The notes: generated by a model not told the origin, from the letters alone. A stretch of 64,000 nt of DNA from Planctomycetota bacterium (GCA_016712285.1 JADJRK010000001.1:3906001-3970000), one strand, 5' to 3'; counted from the first letter of the stretch, positions 1 through 9,475 are shown. Program-made: numbers and translations.

Positions 1-420
1 TTTCTTGGCGTTCTTGTCGAACAGCTTGACCTGCAGGTTGCCCTCGGCGTTCTTGTACACCGAGTGCTTGGTCAGCTCTTCGCCTTCGTACTCGTGGTTT
101 TCCTCCATCAGCAGCGCCAGGTCCGGGCCGACCATGGCCTTGCCCTGTAACTTCGTCACGATTTCACCAAGCTTGATCTGGCCGTTCATCGTTACCGCGT
201 AGCACGGCTTGCCTTCGTGCTCGCCGTGTTCGACTTTGAACGTGACCTGGCCTACGGTAACGCCCAGCATGCGCAGCTTGAGCGTGGTTTCGCCCTTGGC
301 GCTTTCGCTCAGCGCGGTCTGGCTTTCCATGAACTTTGTTGCTTCCTGGCGCTCTGCTTCGCCGGCGAACAGTGGCGCGCACGCCAGCAGTGCCAACAGC
401 GGAATCATGAGTCGTTTCAT
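1..420 (-). CDS. Secreted hypothetical protein, C-terminus beyond window
   Basis: The reading frame is open from the ATG at 420 to the window edge (140 codons), so the gene is truncated by the window. The N-terminus MKRLMIPLLALLACAPLFAG is a typical Sec signal peptide (Lys/Arg, hydrophobic core, Ala-X-Gly end), so the product is probably exported. The remainder is a soluble, Lys/Glu-rich sequence with no motif I recognise. Its ATG overlaps the stop codon of mutY (ATGA), which suggests translational coupling at the end of the same operon. Function unknown. Confidence 0.7.
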   Translation of the reverse strand, partial: MKRLMIPLLALLACAPLFAGEAERQEATKFMESQTALSESAKGETTLKLRMLGVTVGQVTFKVEHGEHEGKPCYAVTMNGQIKLGEIVTKLQGKAMVGPDLALLMEENHEYEGEELTKHSVYKNAEGNLQVKLFDKNAKK

Positions 421-1511
421 CTGTGTCTCCTTTTCGGTCCCGGCAGGATTGTAGGACCGCGCTGCAAAGCCGATAGACGCCGATAGGTCACAAGCGCCTT
501 GCGAGTGGCCGATGCAATCGCGGCATTTTCGGCGGCTTGCGGCGTAAACCATTTGCCGCGCACTTTGCCGACGACAACGGCGGCTTGCACGGCAAGCTGC
601 ACATCGAAATCCATGATGCTGTGGCGCACGATCACGGGCTCGCCCACAATTTCGACGTTGCCGCTGAGCGCGCCGACCCGCGGCTGCGGCTGATCCTCGC
701 CCCAGGCGGCGTGGGGCAGCTCCCACAGGCCGGCGGGCAGAACGCTGCTGTTGTCGCCTTGATCGCGCCGCTGCATCAGCACGCGTCCCGCGCCATCGCC
801 TACCGCCAGCACAAGATAGCGCAGCCGCTGCTTCTTCTTGCGTAACGCCGTCGCCGGATAACGCGCGACACTGCCGGCCTTGAATGCCGCGCATTTCGCG
901 GCGCACGGGCAGGCGTAGCAGCGCGGATTGCGCGGCGTGCAGACGGTTGCGCCAAGCTCCATCAGCGACTGATTCAGGTTGGCTGGCGCAAGGCCCTGCT
1001 GCGCGCCTTCGCGCACCCACAGCTCTGCGAGTTTCCAGACCTTCGTGCTCTGCTTTGGCTGTGCGATGTGATGCATGCGCGCGAAGACGCGTTCAATGTT
1101 GCCGTCCACAATCGGTTCAACCTGTTTGAACGCGATGCTCAGAATGGCTCCGGCGGTGTAGCGCCCGATGCCGGGCAACGCCAGCAGCGCCGCGCGATCG
1201 CGTGGCACACGGCCGCCGTGTCCGTCGGCGACCTGCCGGGCAGCCGCGTGCAGCATGCGCGCGCGACGGTAGTAGCCCAGGCCGGACCATGCCTGCAGCA
1301 CCTGCTCGATGGGTGCGGAAGCCAGCGCCCGCGCCGTTGGAAAGCGTTTGAGAAACGCAACGTACTTGTCACGCACGGCCTCAACGCGCGTCTGTTGCAG
1401 CATGATCTCGCTGACCCAGACACGATACGGCGTGGGCAGACGGCGCCACGGCAGGTCGCGCGCGTTGCGTTCAAACCAGCGGCACAGCGCCTGTTGCGGG
1501 GTTTGCTTCAT
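417..1511 (-). CDS. mutY: A/G-specific adenine DNA glycosylase MutY
   Basis: Removes adenine mispaired with 8-oxoguanine in the GO base-excision repair system. All hallmark parts are visible in 364 residues: MLQQTRVEAV with catalytic Glu44, the helix-hairpin-helix LPGIGRYTAGA (112-122), catalytic Asp136 in VDGNIERV, and a [4Fe-4S] ligand set C191-X6-C198-X2-C201-X5-C207. The C-terminal ~130 residues resemble the NUDIX-like 8-oxoG recognition domain (RYLVLAVGD, LWELPHA). Length is normal for the family. It lies 22 bp downstream of the HlyD-type adaptor gene and overlaps the next gene by 3 bases. The cluster insertion argues for MutY over endonuclease III, and the C-terminal domain settles it. 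Confidence 0.95.
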   Translation of the reverse strand: MKQTPQQALCRWFERNARDLPWRRLPTPYRVWVSEIMLQQTRVEAVRDKYVAFLKRFPTARALASAPIEQVLQAWSGLGYYRRARMLHAAARQVADGHGGRVPRDRAALLALPGIGRYTAGAILSIAFKQVEPIVDGNIERVFARMHHIAQPKQSTKVWKLAELWVREGAQQGLAPANLNQSLMELGATVCTPRNPRCYACPCAAKCAAFKAGSVARYPATALRKKKQRLRYLVLAVGDGAGRVLMQRRDQGDNSSVLPAGLWELPHAAWGEDQPQPRVGALSGNVEIVGEPVIVRHSIMDFDVQLAVQAAVVVGKVRGKWFTPQAAENAAIASATRKALVTYRRLSALQRGPTILPGPKRRHR

Positions 1512-1533
1512 TGGTGAAGGCAGACAGCAAGGG

Positions 1534-2721
1534 TCACTTCAGGGCCGTGATTTCGACGCCGTCTTTCACGTTGTCGCCGGGATGGACAATCACTTCATCG
1601 CCCTCGTTCAAGCCGCTCAGCACTTCGGCCTCAAGGCCGTTGCGCACGCCGACTTTCACTTGCAGCTCGTGCGCCACGCCGTCGCGCACCTGGAACAGAG
1701 CCGGGCCGTCCTCGGTGTTGAACAGCGCCCCCGCAAGTACTTTCAGAGTCTGCAGCCGCTCAACCAGAATCACTCGCGCCTCAACGCGATAGCCGTCGCC
1801 GAGCGCCGCCCACTTCTGCGCCGGCTCGTCAAAGTCGATCACCACGTTCACGCGCTGCTCTTCGACACCCAGTGCCGAAAGCTTGGTGAAACCCGACGGC
1901 TCAATCACCCGCACGCGGCCTTTCAGTGCGCCCTCGCCGCCCCAGCGTTCCATGCGTACGCGCATGCCCGGTTTGATACGCACGGCATCACGCGAAAGCA
2001 CGTCGGCGACAACTTCAAGGCTTGCGGGGTTGCCGATCTCGATCAGCATTTCGCCCGGCATCACCGCGCCGGCGCTCTCGCGGTACACGCGCAGCACTTT
2101 GCCCGCCACGGGCGACACTACCGGAATCGCGGCCAAGTCTGCACCCTGGTTGCTGAACACCAGGGCCGATTTCGCCATCTCAAGGTCATGGCCGGCGGCG
2201 GCTTGGCTGAACTGGGCGGATTGCAACGTTGCTTCAGCGGCGGCGCGGCGGGTGTCGGCGGCGTGCACCGCTTCTTCGCTGACAAGCTTCTTTTCACCAA
2301 GGCCCTTCAGCCGCTCGTGTTCTTTGATTGCGAACTTGTGCTCGGCCTCGGCGGCGGTGACGGCTGACTCGGCGGCCAGCGCGCGCTGTTCTGCGGCCAA
2401 GATGCGCGCCTTGGCTTCAGCCAGCGCGCGGGCATCCAGCGGCTGTGGCGGCAGGGGCATAAGCGTGGCGAGTTGTTGGCCGGCGGCGACGGCATCGCCG
2501 GGCTTGAGCATGATGCGGCCCATGTCGGCGGCGATGTGTGCGGCAACGGTGTAGCGGTCACGCACGCGCGTACGGGATTCATTGTCGATGGTGACCAGCA
2601 AATCGCCGCGCGTAACCTTGGCGGTTTCCGCGTCCACGGGCTTGGGCATGAAGCCGTACGCGACCAAAGCCAAAATGGCCAGGGCCACAACAATCATCAG
2701 CGCACGGTTCAGCCACTTCAT
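1534..2721 (-). CDS. HlyD/MacA-type periplasmic adaptor subunit
   Basis: 395 residues. An N-terminal membrane anchor (about 8-25, MIVVALAILALVAYGF) is followed by a lipoyl/barrel-sandwich half-motif (HIAADMGRIMLKPGDAVAAG), a long Ala/Glu-rich alpha-helical hairpin (about 100-195), the second lipoyl half (VVSPVAGKVLRVYRESAGAV) and beta-barrel and membrane-proximal regions. This is the layout of membrane fusion proteins that link an inner-membrane exporter to an outer-membrane channel. It starts 9 bp after the FtsX-type permease, which follows the ATPase gene, so the three form one tripartite export operon of MacAB or related type. No outer-membrane channel gene is in the window. Substrate unknown. 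Confidence 0.88.
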   Translation of the reverse strand: MKWLNRALMIVVALAILALVAYGFMPKPVDAETAKVTRGDLLVTIDNESRTRVRDRYTVAAHIAADMGRIMLKPGDAVAAGQQLATLMPLPPQPLDARALAEAKARILAAEQRALAAESAVTAAEAEHKFAIKEHERLKGLGEKKLVSEEAVHAADTRRAAAEATLQSAQFSQAAAGHDLEMAKSALVFSNQGADLAAIPVVSPVAGKVLRVYRESAGAVMPGEMLIEIGNPASLEVVADVLSRDAVRIKPGMRVRMERWGGEGALKGRVRVIEPSGFTKLSALGVEEQRVNVVIDFDEPAQKWAALGDGYRVEARVILVERLQTLKVLAGALFNTEDGPALFQVRDGVAHELQVKVGVRNGLEAEVLSGLNEGDEVIVHPGDNVKDGVEITALK

Positions 2722-2730
2722 GCAGGTGGT

Positions 2731-5091
2731 TTACTCTCTCGTCTTCAATACTTCTACAAGGTCAAGCTGGTCCAGGCGGCTGCGCACGATCAGCGCCGAA
2801 ATGGCGCCCGCGGCCAGCACGACCGTGGCCGCCGAAGCGTACGACACACTGCTCATGACAAACGGCAGCCGGAAAGTCTCGGTGTTCAGGGCGTCCAGCA
2901 TTGCCCGGGCCATCAGCCAGCCCGCCACGCAGCCCAGCGGAACGGCGGCCAGGACCAGGATCGCCAACTCGCCCAGCAGGATGTAGCTGATTTCGCCGCG
3001 CGTCATGCCCAGCACGCGCAGGCTGGCAAGTTCACGCGATCGCTCGGAAAGGCTGATGCGCGCTGCGTTGTAGACCACGCCGAACGTGATCACGCCGGCA
3101 AAGAAGACGGTCAGGCCCAGCGATATCAGCAGGTTTTCAGCCATGGTCTTGCGCAGGTTGTCGATCGCTGCCTGCTTGATACTTACGCTTGCCACGAACG
3201 GAGTGTTCTTCAGGTGCCGGTAGAGCTGCTGCTGCTGCGTCGGTTCAACGCTGACGTAGGCGCCTGAAATGACGCCGTCTTCGCGCATCAGGCGGTTCAA
3301 GGCATCAATATCCATGTACGCGTTCAGGCCCAGAAAGTCATCGACCAGCGCTGCGACGCGCACCTGGCGCGTCGGCCGCGCGCCCTCAAGCACTTCCAGC
3401 GTCAGCAGGTCGCCGCCGGTGATGCCCAGCACGTCGGCCAGCGCGCGCGATAGCGCCACGCCCTCGGCGGGCAGATTCAGCGGCTTGAGGTCTTCATCCA
3501 CCACGCGATTCAGCGTCGCGCCGCGCGTGACGCCGTTGATGCCTGCCAGCCGCCAGCGATGCTTGAAGCGCAGACGCGCCGGCACGCTGCGAAACGGTTC
3601 GGCGTGCTGGACGCCGGGCATAGCGCGCAGGTCGTGCAACGCGCTGCGGTTGCGCGCTTCAATGAAAGTGACGCTGACATCTTCGCGCTGCAGCACATTG
3701 GCCTGGGTGTCGATCACATAATTGACCATGTCAATGAAACCGAAGCCCACAACGATGAGCGCGCCCGCCATGCTGATGCCCATTACGCTCAGCGCTGCCT
3801 TGACCGGCCTGCGCTCAAGCTCGCGCAGGATCATGCGTGTGGGCTGGTTCAGCACGCGCTCAAGGCCGATGCGCTCGACCAGTGTGCGGCGATACGTCGG
3901 CGGCGGCTCAGGCCGCATTGCCTCGGCGGGCGGCAGCGCGGCTGCCTTGCGCACCGCGGCCATCGCGCCCAGCAGCGACGCGCCAGCCGTGATCGCCAGC
4001 GCCTTGACCGGCAGCAACGGGTCAAGCCGGAACACCAGCACCGGGAAGTGGTAGAAGTCGGCGTAGATCTGCGTAAGGCCGCGGCCCATGTAGGCCCCGG
4101 CGGCTGCGCCGATGACGCCGCCGATGATCGAAACCAGCAGCACGAACTTGGCATAGTGGATGGCGACGTCGCGGTCGCGATAGCCAAACGCCTTGAGGGT
4201 CGCCACCTGCTCGCGCTGCGTGGAGATCAGCCGGGTCATGACCACGTTGAGCAGAAACGCCGCGACGGCGAGAAAGATCATGGGCAGCACGTTCCCGAAG
4301 TTCTCAAGCTGCGAGATTTCGTTGTTCAGGAACCAGTTCGACAGCTGCAGGCGCTGGGGCATGGCGCCGCGCCCGCCGTACGGCGCCAGCAGGTCGTCAA
4401 GCTGCCGCATGACCTCGGCTTCGCTGGCGTCCGGCTTCAATGTGAGCGTCACGTCGTTGAACGCGCCCTGCATATCGGCTGCGGCTGCCAGCTCGTGGCG
4501 CGGCATCCAGAACACGCCGTACCGCTTGTCGTCAGGGATGAAGCCGCCCGCGGGCAGCGAGTACACGTATTCGGGTGAAAGCACGATCGCGGTGATGGTC
4601 AGGGTACGCCGCCGGCCGTTGATCACCGCGATGAATTGATCTCCGGGCCCAAACTGGTGGGCATTGCAGAAGGCTTCGCCGGCGGCGACCTGGTCCTGCC
4701 CGCGCGGCAAATCACCCTCGCGAATGAACAGGTCGTTCAACAGCGGGCTGCCTTCATCCGGGTAGCTGATCAGCTGCCCGACCGCCGGCTCGTCAAGTCT
4801 TGGCACGTCAAGGGTGACGGCAAACACCACCCGCGACTCGGCGGCCCGCACACCATCGATGGCGCGAATATCGTCAAGCACGCTTTCCGGTGCGCGCTTG
4901 CAGCCCGTGAACACGTGGGCGAAGCGATAGCGGCTGTAGTACTCGCCCTGGGTCAGCCGCAGCGAATCCAGCATGCCAAGCTGCGACACGTACATGGCTA
5001 CGCCCGCGGCGATGACGGCTGCAATCGCCAGCGCCTGGCCTTTCATACGCCAGAGGTCGCGAAGCAACTTTCGGTCAAGGGCGGGGATCAC
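2731..5091 (-). CDS. ABC transporter permease with two FtsX domains
   Basis: The start is set at GTG 5091, which overlaps the TGA of the ATPase gene (GTGA). A longer upstream frame would run inside the ATPase gene and gives a low-complexity His/Arg sequence. The product is 786 residues: TM1 near 15-35 (ALAIAAVIAAGVAMYVSQ), a periplasmic domain, a first FtsX core near residues 260-400 (NVLPMIFLAVAAFLLNVVM), a second periplasmic domain after a TM near 455, and a C-terminal FtsX core (RSRELASLRVLGMTRGEISY) near 670-780. Duplicated FtsX domains of this size occur in the large YbbP/MacB-like permeases. It couples with the LolD-like ATPase and HlyD adaptor. The substrate could be a lipid, lipoprotein or small molecule. 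Confidence 0.9.
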   Translation of the reverse strand: MIPALDRKLLRDLWRMKGQALAIAAVIAAGVAMYVSQLGMLDSLRLTQGEYYSRYRFAHVFTGCKRAPESVLDDIRAIDGVRAAESRVVFAVTLDVPRLDEPAVGQLISYPDEGSPLLNDLFIREGDLPRGQDQVAAGEAFCNAHQFGPGDQFIAVINGRRRTLTITAIVLSPEYVYSLPAGGFIPDDKRYGVFWMPRHELAAAADMQGAFNDVTLTLKPDASEAEVMRQLDDLLAPYGGRGAMPQRLQLSNWFLNNEISQLENFGNVLPMIFLAVAAFLLNVVMTRLISTQREQVATLKAFGYRDRDVAIHYAKFVLLVSIIGGVIGAAAGAYMGRGLTQIYADFYHFPVLVFRLDPLLPVKALAITAGASLLGAMAAVRKAAALPPAEAMRPEPPPTYRRTLVERIGLERVLNQPTRMILRELERRPVKAALSVMGISMAGALIVVGFGFIDMVNYVIDTQANVLQREDVSVTFIEARNRSALHDLRAMPGVQHAEPFRSVPARLRFKHRWRLAGINGVTRGATLNRVVDEDLKPLNLPAEGVALSRALADVLGITGGDLLTLEVLEGARPTRQVRVAALVDDFLGLNAYMDIDALNRLMREDGVISGAYVSVEPTQQQQLYRHLKNTPFVASVSIKQAAIDNLRKTMAENLLISLGLTVFFAGVITFGVVYNAARISLSERSRELASLRVLGMTRGEISYILLGELAILVLAAVPLGCVAGWLMARAMLDALNTETFRLPFVMSSVSYASAATVVLAAGAISALIVRSRLDQLDLVEVLKTRE

Positions 5092-5831
5092 CAGCTCAGC
5101 TCCGCGGGTTTCTTGCGCGTCGTGTTTACATCCACGCGTGCGATGCGGCCGTCGGCGATGTGCACAACCCGATCGGCCATGTCCGCAATCGCCGCGTTGT
5201 GCGTGATCACTGCCGTGGTCGTGCCCATTTCCATGTTCACGCGTTCCAGCGCTTCCAGCACCTTGATGCCGGTGTGAAAATCCAGCGCACCGGTGGGCTC
5301 GTCGCATAGCAGCACATTGGGGCGCTTGGCGACTGCGCGCGCCACCGCCACCCGCTGCTGCTCGCCGCCGGAGAGCTGGCTGGGAAAGTGATCCATGCGC
5401 TCGGAAAGTCTCACCAGCGCCAGCGCTTCCTCTGGCTTCATGGGGTCGCGAGCGATCTCGGTGACTAGGGCCACGTTTTCGCGCGCTGTCAGGCTGGGGA
5501 TCAGGTTGTAGAACTGAAAGATAAAGCCGACATGGTTGCGCCGATACTCGGTGAGTTCGCGGTCGCCCGCGGCGCTGATGTCCTTCTCGTGATAGTGCAC
5601 ACTGCCGGATGTAGGGGTATCAAGCCCGCCAAGGATGTTCAGCAGTGTGGATTTGCCGCTGCCGCTGGGTCCCAGCAGTACGACGAACTCGCCCTCGTAC
5701 AGGTCAAGGTCGGCGCCGCGCAGGGCGTGAACCTCGATTTCGCCCATGCGATAGACCTTGGTGACGCCGCGCGCTTCAAACACGGTCGCCCGCGCTGAGT
5801 CAGCCAGCACATAGATCTGTTCTTCTTCCAT
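5088..5831 (-). CDS. ABC transporter ATP-binding protein, LolD/MacB family
   Basis: The start is the ATG at 5831 (MEEEQIYVLAD). The frame extends upstream but that part lies in repeat-rich spacer. 247 residues, normal for the family. Walker A GPSGSGKS (54-61), Q-loop FIFQFYNLIPSL, signature LSGGEQQR, Walker B VLLCDEPTGALD and switch VITHN are all intact. The EPTGALD and FYNLIPSLTA motifs are typical of the LolD/MacB/FtsE-like subclass that powers FtsX-type permeases. It is the first gene of the exporter operon and its stop overlaps the permease start. Confidence 0.94.
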   Translation of the reverse strand: MEEEQIYVLADSARATVFEARGVTKVYRMGEIEVHALRGADLDLYEGEFVVLLGPSGSGKSTLLNILGGLDTPTSGSVHYHEKDISAAGDRELTEYRRNHVGFIFQFYNLIPSLTARENVALVTEIARDPMKPEEALALVRLSERMDHFPSQLSGGEQQRVAVARAVAKRPNVLLCDEPTGALDFHTGIKVLEALERVNMEMGTTTAVITHNAAIADMADRVVHIADGRIARVDVNTTRKKPAELSW

Positions 5832-5859
5832 CGCGCGGCAGGTTATGGGATTTGAACAC

Positions 5860-5943
5860 AGAGTAACAGGGGAACGGAGTGAGACACCTTGGGCGCGGGG
5901 CGACGCCCGACTGTGGAGCAATCCTTCGTTGCTGCGTTACTCT
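5860..5943. repeat. CACAGAG-family spacer repeat with inverted ends
   Basis: In the 121-bp spacer between the ATPase start and the SDR stop. AGAGTAAC (5860-5867) is matched by its perfect inverse GTTACTCT (5936-5943). The left arm reads ACACAGAGTAACAGGGGAAC, the same wording as spacer repeats at 12038, 27122 and 57671. The middle holds a GGGCG...CGCCC hairpin (5891-5908 region). It could act as a terminator or processing hairpin for the SDR transcript. No open frame of note is present. Confidence 0.55.
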
Positions 5944-5952
5944 TTGACGAAA

Positions 5953-6801
5953 TTATTGGCCTTTGACGCGGCGGCGGATGGCGTCTTCGTCGATGTCCGG
6001 CTCGCCCCACAGGGTGCGGCCGTCCATGCCGCCGGCCACGGTGATGACCTCGCCGCTGGTGTGGCGCGAGATCGCGGGGCTGCTTAGCGCCAGCACAGTG
6101 CGGGCAATGTCCTCGGCGCGCGCAAGTTGGCGCATCGGCATTGTGCGCACGATGCGCTGGATGACGCCCGCCTGCTCTAGCGCCGGGCGCGCCATCTCAG
6201 TGACTGTCCAGCCGGGCTCGACCATGTTCACGCGGCCGAACGGGTCAACGCGCGCGATGTCAGTCTTGAGTGTGCGCACCAGCCCGTACAAACCGGCTTT
6301 GGAGGTTGCGTAGTCGGCGTGGCCGGGCTCGCCGAATTTGCCGGCTGTACTGCCGATGAATGTCAGCGCGGCGCCGTGACCGTCGGCGCGGGGGCCTGTT
6401 GCGGCCAGCGACTCCATGAAGGCCTTGGCGGTCCAGACGCTGCCGAGCAGGTTGACGCGCAGCGTGTCTTCGAAGCGCTGGGGCGACATCTCGTCGAGTC
6501 GCTCGTTGGGCGGCGGCCATTTGCCCGCGTTGGCAACACAGATGTCCACGCGCTCGAAGCGTTCGCGCCCTGCCGCTACAGCCGCGCGCATCTGTGCCAG
6601 GTCAGTCACGTCGGCTGAGCATGCGAGGGCGCGGTCGGCAAGTGCCTGTTCTTTCAGCCACGACTGGAGGCCGCCAAACTGGCTGTGGCCCGTGAGCAGA
6701 AGGTTGCAGCCTTCCGCGGCAAACGCGCGGGCCAAAGCGCGGCCGATGCCGCCGGATGCGCCGGTGATGAGCACGGTTTTGTCGGCAAGCAAAAGGTCCA
6801 T
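5953..6801 (-). CDS. SDR family NAD(P)-dependent oxidoreductase
   Basis: Starts at ATG 6801, one base inside the upstream dehydrogenase stop (TGATG); 282 residues. Rossmann fold with TGASGGIG (13-20) for dinucleotide binding, the structural NAG motif (CVANAGKW), catalytic Ser in FIGSTAGKF and the catalytic YATSK pair (Tyr-X3-Lys). The C-terminal SGEVITVAGGMDGR is typical of classical 3-oxoacyl-ACP reductase-like SDRs. The substrate cannot be read from sequence. The one-base overlap couples it to the PQQ-type sugar dehydrogenase, so a role in sugar or aldehyde/alcohol oxidation is possible but inferred only from context. Confidence 0.88.
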   Translation of the reverse strand: MDLLLADKTVLITGASGGIGRALARAFAAEGCNLLLTGHSQFGGLQSWLKEQALADRALACSADVTDLAQMRAAVAAGRERFERVDICVANAGKWPPPNERLDEMSPQRFEDTLRVNLLGSVWTAKAFMESLAATGPRADGHGAALTFIGSTAGKFGEPGHADYATSKAGLYGLVRTLKTDIARVDPFGRVNMVEPGWTVTEMARPALEQAGVIQRIVRTMPMRQLARAEDIARTVLALSSPAISRHTSGEVITVAGGMDGRTLWGEPDIDEDAIRRRVKGQ

Positions 6802-8030
6802 CAGTCCGCCTTGGGTTCTACCCGGTAGATGTAGCCGCCACGGTGGTCGCACACATAGAGCTCGCCATCCGCATCAAGGCCGAAGCTCGAGGGCGTGAAA
6901 CCAACTTTGTGGTAGAGCAGCTGATTGCTCAGCAGCTTCTTTTCGGCTGCGTCGTAGCGCAGGCCCCAGACGCGTCCGCTGCCGTAGTCAGCGTAGACGT
7001 ACACTCCCTGCAGGCTCTTGTGTTTCTTGCCGCGATAGACAAAGCCGCCGGTGACGCTGATGCCGAGCTTGCGCTCATAGTCGATCACCGGGTCGATCAT
7101 CGCGTCGGTCTTGTCGCCGCGAAACTTGTGAAAGCCCTCGCGCACGTTCCAACCGTAGTTGCCGCCCTTGACGATGATGTCGATTTCTTCATAGCTGACC
7201 TGGCCGACGTCGCCGCCCCACAGCAAGCCGGTTTCGGGGTCAAAGCTCATGCGCCAAACGTTGCGCAGGCCGTACGCCCAGATTTCGGGCAACGCATCGT
7301 CGCGGCCGACGAAGGGGTTGTCCTTGGGGATGCCGTACTGCTTTCCCGCGTCAGGCTTATCGACGTCAATGCGCAGCACCGTGCCGAGCCACGTCTTGAG
7401 GTTCTGCCCGTTGCCGTGGGGGTCGTTGGCGCTGCCACCGTCGCCGTAGCTGGCATAGAGAAAGCCGTCGGCGCCGAAGACCAGCTCGCAGCCGTTGTGG
7501 TTGCCGTAGGGCTGCTCGATTTCAAACAGGATCGTTTCACTTGACACGTCAATGTTGCGCGTCTTTGCATCCACCTTGAACCGCGAAGTCACGCCGCGCC
7601 GCGGTTTGTCGCCGGCCTGGTGCTGCGAGTAGTGAATGTAGACGAGACTGTTTTCCTTGAACTTGGGGTGGAATGCCATCGCCAGCAGGCCTTCCTCGTT
7701 GTTGCGGCGGCGCGGGATGCGGCTGGCGATGTCGAGGAAAGTCTCGCGTTCTTTGACGGCTGGGTCGTTCTTGAAACGGAAGATGCGGCCGTTTTGCTCG
7801 ATCACGTAGATTTCGCCGGTGCCGTCAGGCGCAACGCCGAACCACAGCGGCATTTCGAATTTGAGGTTGGGGAACGCGCTGACCATGTCCAGCGCGGGCG
7901 CGGGGCCGGGATCGGCGCTGTCAGCGCCAGTGACCCAGTCACGCCACGCACCGTAGTTGCGGTCGTAAAGCCACGCGCCGCCGGCGGCCAGGACCGCCAC
8001 GACAACCAAGACCGGAAGGATGATGCGCAT
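6801..8030 (-). CDS. PQQ-dependent sugar dehydrogenase (GSDH/Yli-type beta-propeller)
   Basis: 409 residues from ATG 8030 (MRIILPVLVVVAVLAAGGAW), an N-terminal membrane anchor or uncleaved signal that places the enzyme in the periplasm. A start 24 bases upstream is possible. Hallmarks of the glucose/sorbosone dehydrogenase family follow: GLLAMAFHPKF, GNHNGCELVFGADGFLYASY with the conserved His, YGLRNVWRMSFDP, GGDVGQVSYEEIDII and GGNYGWN. The family oxidises aldoses and other sugars using PQQ and passes electrons to the respiratory chain. No PQQ synthesis genes are in this window, so the cofactor would come from elsewhere in the genome or the medium. Confidence 0.9.
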   Translation of the reverse strand: MRIILPVLVVVAVLAAGGAWLYDRNYGAWRDWVTGADSADPGPAPALDMVSAFPNLKFEMPLWFGVAPDGTGEIYVIEQNGRIFRFKNDPAVKERETFLDIASRIPRRRNNEEGLLAMAFHPKFKENSLVYIHYSQHQAGDKPRRGVTSRFKVDAKTRNIDVSSETILFEIEQPYGNHNGCELVFGADGFLYASYGDGGSANDPHGNGQNLKTWLGTVLRIDVDKPDAGKQYGIPKDNPFVGRDDALPEIWAYGLRNVWRMSFDPETGLLWGGDVGQVSYEEIDIIVKGGNYGWNVREGFHKFRGDKTDAMIDPVIDYERKLGISVTGGFVYRGKKHKSLQGVYVYADYGSGRVWGLRYDAAEKKLLSNQLLYHKVGFTPSSFGLDADGELYVCDHRGGYIYRVEPKAD

Positions 8031-8084
8031 GCGGAGTATTCCCTTGCCTGGCATACGCGCAGCATAGCAGGCAAAGACAGGGAA

Positions 8085-9416
8085 TCACGCAGCAGCCTGT
8101 GGTGCGGGCGCGGTGTTGCGTTGCTCGTAGTGGTCAACTACTCCGGCGCCGATTGCGTCGCCGGCTACGTTTACAGCCGTGCGGAAACGGTCGAGAAACC
8201 AGTCGACGGCCAGGATCAGTGCCGCGGCTTCGGGCGGCAGGCCGACTGCTGTCAGCACGATCACCATCATCACTAAGCCGGCCTCCGGGATGCCGGCTGC
8301 GCCGATTGCCGCCAGCGTCGCAGTAAAGAAGATCACCACCATCTGTGCGCCTGTCAGTTCAACGCCCAGGCTCTGAGCGATAAAGATGACGGCGACAGCT
8401 TCATACAGCGCGGTGCCGTCCATGTTGATCGTCGCGCCCAGCGGCAGGACGAACCCGGCAGTGCGTTCGCTGATTTTGTTCTGTTTCGCGCACTCCATCG
8501 TGATTGGCAGAGTCGCGCTGCTGCTAGCGGTGCTGAATGCGGTCAGCAGCGCCTGCGCCATGCCCCAGATGTAAGTGAACGGGTTGCGCCGCTTGATGAT
8601 CCAGTAGATCAGCGGCAACGTGATCAGGGCGTGCAGCGCCAGTCCGCCAAGTACCGTGGCCATGTACCAGCCGAGTTGCCTGACCTCAACTCTCCAGAAG
8701 GATTCGCCCGCGGCACCCATGCGTGCCATCAGCAGGCTGGCAATGCCGATCGGCGCGTACCAGACAATCAGGTGAACGATCTTCATGATCGCTTCATTGA
8801 AGCTTTCAATGAAGCGCAGCACGGGCCGTCCGCGCTCGCCCATCGTCGAAAGCACCGCGCCCAGCGCGACGCTGAACACGATCAGGCCCAGCACGTTCAT
8901 GTCCACGCCCGCGCGCACCAGGTTGTCGGGGAACATCCCGCGCACGACATCCAGCATGGCTTCCAGTGCGCCCTTGGGCTCGCGCAGGCTCTTGGGCAAG
9001 TTGGCCACGTCGGCCGGCACACTGGCGCCGACGATCCCCGGCTGGATCAGGTTGACCAGGACGATGCCCGTGACCACCGCCATGCCGGTCGTGATCGCGT
9101 AAAAGCCGATCGTGCGCCCGCCAATGCGGCCGGCTTTGCGAATGTCGCCAAGGCTGGAAACGCCGACGACCATCGTGGCCACGATCAGCGGCACGACAAT
9201 CATCTTCAGCATGCGCATCAACAGGTCGCCCGGAAAACCGATCAGCGTGAGCGCCGTCTTGCGCGCGCCTGCATCCTCGGGCAGCCAACCCGGCAGAAAC
9301 CCGCCGATCAGGCCGCCGATCAGCACGGCACCGGCGGTGAACATCACCAGCATGTTGGCGCGGCGGCGCAACTTGGACGGGTCGGGCTGTGCGTTCGGGC
9401 TTTCCACGTGACGCAC
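8085..9416 (-). CDS. Dicarboxylate/amino-acid:cation symporter (DAACS family)
   Basis: 443 residues in the GltP/DctA size range, with about eight membrane segments plus two re-entrant hairpins. Signatures: PLIVATMVVGVSSLGDI near the first third, the serine-rich hairpin TAFSTASSSATLPITMECA, and NMDGTALYEAVAVIFIAQ with the conserved Asn-Met-Asp cation-binding motif. The annotated start is a GTG at 9416 giving a short cytosolic N-terminus; a start at Met22 (MLVMFTAGAV) is an alternative. It moves glutamate/aspartate or C4-dicarboxylates with Na+ or H+. Substrate cannot be decided by eye. It stands alone, with 54 bp before the sugar dehydrogenase start. Confidence 0.92.
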   Translation of the reverse strand: MRHVESPNAQPDPSKLRRRANMLVMFTAGAVLIGGLIGGFLPGWLPEDAGARKTALTLIGFPGDLLMRMLKMIVVPLIVATMVVGVSSLGDIRKAGRIGGRTIGFYAITTGMAVVTGIVLVNLIQPGIVGASVPADVANLPKSLREPKGALEAMLDVVRGMFPDNLVRAGVDMNVLGLIVFSVALGAVLSTMGERGRPVLRFIESFNEAIMKIVHLIVWYAPIGIASLLMARMGAAGESFWRVEVRQLGWYMATVLGGLALHALITLPLIYWIIKRRNPFTYIWGMAQALLTAFSTASSSATLPITMECAKQNKISERTAGFVLPLGATINMDGTALYEAVAVIFIAQSLGVELTGAQMVVIFFTATLAAIGAAGIPEAGLVMMVIVLTAVGLPPEAAALILAVDWFLDRFRTAVNVAGDAIGAGVVDHYEQRNTAPAPQAAA

Positions 9417-9475
9417 AGCCTAAACGATGAGGTTGGGGGGTCAACAAATTGCGCAGGTCGTTATACTCGCCGGCC

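Noticed and set aside
1309..2367. 352-codon plus-strand frame over mutY and the HlyD gene
   Set aside because: Crosses two well-supported minus-strand genes and their spacer; His/Gln/Arg-rich shadow.
5092..5307. 72-codon N-terminal extension of the FtsX-type permease
   Set aside because: It lies within the ATPase gene, is His/Arg/Gly-rich, and the GTG at 5091 overlapping the ATPase stop is the natural start.
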